The notes beneath the pieces are model-generated. The model did not search any database and was not told the origin of the DNA. It saw only the letters and a list, made by a program, of their open reading frames with translations. A stretch of DNA of 7,084 nucleotides from Nitrospirota bacterium (GTDB lineage Bacteria; Nitrospinota; Nitrospinia; Nitrospinales; Nitrospinaceae), in the NCBI GenBank assembly GCA_030600405.1, contig JAUVMD010000061.1:1-7084 (forward strand), read 5' to 3'. The translations under genes were made by a program, and so were the position numbers. Each line of letters starts with the position of its first letter. Position 1 is the stretch's first letter. Shown here piece by piece: positions 5,637 through 7,084 of the stretch.

Positions 5637-6763
5637 TTATTTAATAGTTTTATGATTGCTTCCACCTTATCCTCTGCCACTCCCGCGTGAAATGAAAACC
5701 GCAAACGAGAGGAATTTTGCGGAACAGTAGGTGGCCGCACCGCTCCTGCCAATATTCCATGTTCCAGCAATTTGTTGCGCAATTCAAGCGCATCCTTGGG
5801 ATCGCCGACAATCACCGGTACGATTTGTGAGTCGAAGGAGTGAGTTTTCCAACCTTCGCTCTCCAATTGTTCCCTAAACCGATTAGCCATATTACGGATG
5901 CTGCGGGCAGTGGCCTGCGATTTTTGAATTATTTTTAGCGCCGCCTCGGCGGCTCCCACCTGAGGAGGACCCAAATAAGTGGAGTAAATCAACTCCCCGG
6001 AAAAGTTGACCAGGTAATCGATGACGGTTTGAGAATTTGTCAATACATAGGCCCCCATACTCGCCAACGCTTTTCCCAAGGTACCTACGAGAATATCAAC
6101 CTCCGAGAGCACGCCTTGCTCCTCGGCCAGTCCACCACCGGTAGGGCCAAATACTCCAGTGCCATGAGCCTCGTCCAATATCCAAACGAAATTGTATTTT
6201 TGCTTCAGAGTCGCCAGGTGCGACAGATCCGGGTAATCGCCATCCATACTGAACACACTTTCAGTGACAACGAATATCGTTTCGAAACTCTTGGAATTTT
6301 GATCCAACAGCTCTTCCAGGTGATCCAAATCCAAATGATGGTAGCGTTTGAATCGGGTGGCATGCTTTCCCAGGGCTTGGGCGATGGAGTGATGAATCAA
6401 GCGATCGGCCAGTATCAAATCCCGGTGCCCGGGCAGATGGGTCAGCAGGGCCTGATTCGCCATAAACCCGGTATTGAATAAAAGTCCTGCGGATTTTTGC
6501 TTCCAGGTCCTCAGTTTCTCGATCAGGTTTTCATGGCAGGGCAAAAATCCCGAAAGCAGGGGAGAGGCGCTACTGCTGGCGCCATAGTGTTCCAATGCTG
6601 TCTTGGCTCCTTTAATAACCTCCGGGTGAGAACGCAATTGGAAATAATCATTGCTCGTGAGGTTGGTCTTGCAGGATTCCAGGACTTCCAGAGTCCGGAG
6701 AAGTCCCGTTGCCTGTCTTTGATTCAACTCGTTTTGAAGTCGTGATTCTAGAAGATGGATCAA
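5615..6763 (-). CDS. bioF: 8-amino-7-oxononanoate synthase BioF
   Basis: This 382-residue PLP enzyme of the alpha-oxoamine synthase family condenses pimeloyl-ACP (or pimeloyl-CoA) with alanine to give 8-amino-7-oxononanoate, the first committed ring-forming step of biotin synthesis. Visible active-site features are TNLTSNDY near residue 40, the PLP-stacking His124 in DRLIHHS, TESVFSMDGD (168-176), DEAHGTGVFG with Asp197 and His200, and the Schiff-base Lys231 in GTLGKALAS. The length matches E. coli BioF (384). The start is TTG at 6763: no in-frame ATG occurs until Met101, and AAGAG lies 8 bases upstream. A strong promoter sits about 26 bases further up. The usual SRLVSG-type loop reads SASPLLSG here, so the common Arg is missing. 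It is the first gene of the operon and overlaps the hydrolase by 22 bases. AONS is strongly preferred over 2-amino-3-ketobutyrate ligase because of the bioC neighbour. Confidence 0.93.
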   Translation of the reverse strand: MIHLLESRLQNELNQRQATGLLRTLEVLESCKTNLTSNDYFQLRSHPEVIKGAKTALEHYGASSSASPLLSGFLPCHENLIEKLRTWKQKSAGLLFNTGFMANQALLTHLPGHRDLILADRLIHHSIAQALGKHATRFKRYHHLDLDHLEELLDQNSKSFETIFVVTESVFSMDGDYPDLSHLATLKQKYNFVWILDEAHGTGVFGPTGGGLAEEQGVLSEVDILVGTLGKALASMGAYVLTNSQTVIDYLVNFSGELIYSTYLGPPQVGAAEAALKIIQKSQATARSIRNMANRFREQLESEGWKTHSFDSQIVPVIVGDPKDALELRNKLLEHGILAGAVRPPTVPQNSSRLRFSFHAGVAEDKVEAIIKLLNKWKQRKK

Positions 6764-6795
6764 GGTTCCGGCTCTTTTAAATGGATGATTGAAAA

Positions 6796-6824
6796 ATTAT
6801 GGTATAAAAGCGGTTTCTTGTCAA
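6796..6824 (-). promoter_or_regulatory. Sigma70-type promoter of the bioF operon
   Basis: Reading the minus strand, TTGACA (6824-6819, perfect -35 match) is followed by a 17-base spacer and CATAAT (6801-6796, five of six matches to the -10 consensus). Transcription should start near 6789, leaving a leader of about 26 bases before the TTG start of bioF. The position supports the TTG start and a single transcript for bioF, hydrolase, kinase and bioC. Confidence 0.7.
6800..6808 (+). promoter_or_regulatory. Possible extended -10 element for the divergent plus-strand gene
   Basis: TGGTATAAA reads as an extended -10 (TGN plus TATAAA) on the plus strand and overlaps the bioF -10 on the other strand. 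No good -35 is seen upstream. If used, transcription would begin near 6815, about 45 bases before ATG 6860. Confidence 0.3.
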
Positions 6825-6844
6825 AAATCCTGCTAAACGTAACG

Positions 6845-6850
6845 GGTGGA
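6845..6850 (+). promoter_or_regulatory. Ribosome binding site favouring the ATG at 6860
   Basis: GGTGGA lies 9 bases before ATG 6860. The earlier in-frame ATG codons at 6755 and 6785 have no comparable site, so this decides the preferred start of the last gene. Confidence 0.45.
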
Positions 6851-6859
6851 AATCAGACC

Positions 6860-7084
6860 ATGCCGGAAATCAAAGACAATGGAAAGGTGTGGATTCGTGG
6901 GAACCCGGAAACTGCCTTTGCCGTTAAAGTAGATGAAAAAGTGTTTGTTCCGGGCCAGGAAGAAGGACAATCAATCGAATACTGGCTGGAGGAAAATTTT
7001 TTGTGTGTGGATTTGCACGGCCCGGATCAGAACATTCGAATTGCCCGGCGATTCCCTCTGGACTTGGAAGCCACTCATCCGGCA
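6860..7084 (+). CDS. N-terminal part of an unrecognised protein (3' end outside window)
   Basis: The frame is open from 6755 to the window end. I prefer ATG 6860, which is preceded by GGTGGA and gives 75 residues beginning MPEIKDNGKVWIRG. In-frame ATG codons at 6785 and 6755 are possible, but the latter would overlap the bioF start by 9 bases and both would cross the bioF promoter. The visible part is soluble and acidic, with alternating beta-type stretches (KVWIRG, FAVKVDEKVFVPG, YWLEENFLCVDLHG) and no signal peptide, membrane helix or known catalytic motif. I do not recognise the family. It is divergent from the biotin operon, so a link with it through shared promoter DNA is possible but unproven. 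Confidence 0.55.
   Translation, partial: MPEIKDNGKVWIRGNPETAFAVKVDEKVFVPGQEEGQSIEYWLEENFLCVDLHGPDQNIRIARRFPLDLEATHPA

Noticed and set aside
6029..6481. 150-codon open frame on the plus strand
   Set aside because: It lies entirely opposite bioF, whose conserved motifs account for the sequence. The predicted protein has no recognisable motif and no ribosome binding site was noted.
6764..6860. Possible BirA or BioR operator in the bioF promoter region
   Set aside because: No TTGTAAACC-type inverted pair (BirA) is present. TTATGGTATAA resembles the BioR box TTAT-N2-ATAA but has a three-base centre and is explained by overlapping -10 elements. No regulator gene of these families is in the window.
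1..7084. tRNA, rRNA, CRISPR repeats, insertion sequences, phage or defence genes
   Set aside because: No repeated units, terminal inverted repeats, cloverleaf-like sequences or transposase motifs were seen, and nearly all bases are accounted for by the listed genes.

Overview
The window holds seven protein-coding regions, no RNA genes, no mobile elements and no CRISPR. It is densely packed with short or negative intergenic gaps, has mid-range GC by eye, and uses ordinary bacterial start sites. The gene content (BioC plus a short alpha/beta hydrolase plus BioF, a DUF429 domain, and a cytoplasmic CPGC redoxin) suits a free-living Gram-negative bacterium, perhaps of a Nitrospinota or deltaproteobacterial type. 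That placement is a guess from protein style and cannot be settled from the sequence alone.

Left part, plus strand (1-1881): the C-terminal end of a TPR-like helical-repeat protein overlaps by 14 bases a thioredoxin-fold protein with a CPGC active site and no signal peptide. An 11-base gap separates this from a class I SAM-dependent methyltransferase with an N-terminal winged-helix/dimerisation domain, of the small-molecule O-methyltransferase type. These three look like the end of one operon. It meets the minus-strand operon tail to tail with only 15 bases between stop codons.

Right part, minus strand (6763 down to 1897): a four-gene operon in the order bioF, short alpha/beta hydrolase, sensor kinase, bioC. 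The first three overlap (22 and 4 bases) and the last gap is 9 bases. A near-consensus sigma70-type promoter (TTGACA, 17-base spacer, CATAAT) lies just upstream of bioF, which starts at TTG. BioC (malonyl-ACP O-methyltransferase), the hydrolase (probable pimeloyl-ACP methyl ester esterase) and BioF (8-amino-7-oxononanoate synthase) together cover the disguise, unmasking and first ring-building steps of biotin synthesis. bioA, bioD and bioB are not in the window.

The most unusual gene is the 755-residue protein inside this operon. It joins a complete DUF429 domain (RNase H-like fold) to a GAF domain and a HisKA/HATPase histidine kinase. It has no membrane segment and no receiver domain, and no response regulator is nearby. 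A second point is a perfect A AAA AAA heptamer directly before the bioF stop codon, in the phase that would let a -1 frameshift run from BioF into the hydrolase.

Right edge: a plus-strand gene of unknown function starts divergently from bioF and runs off the window. Its start is uncertain (6860 preferred).
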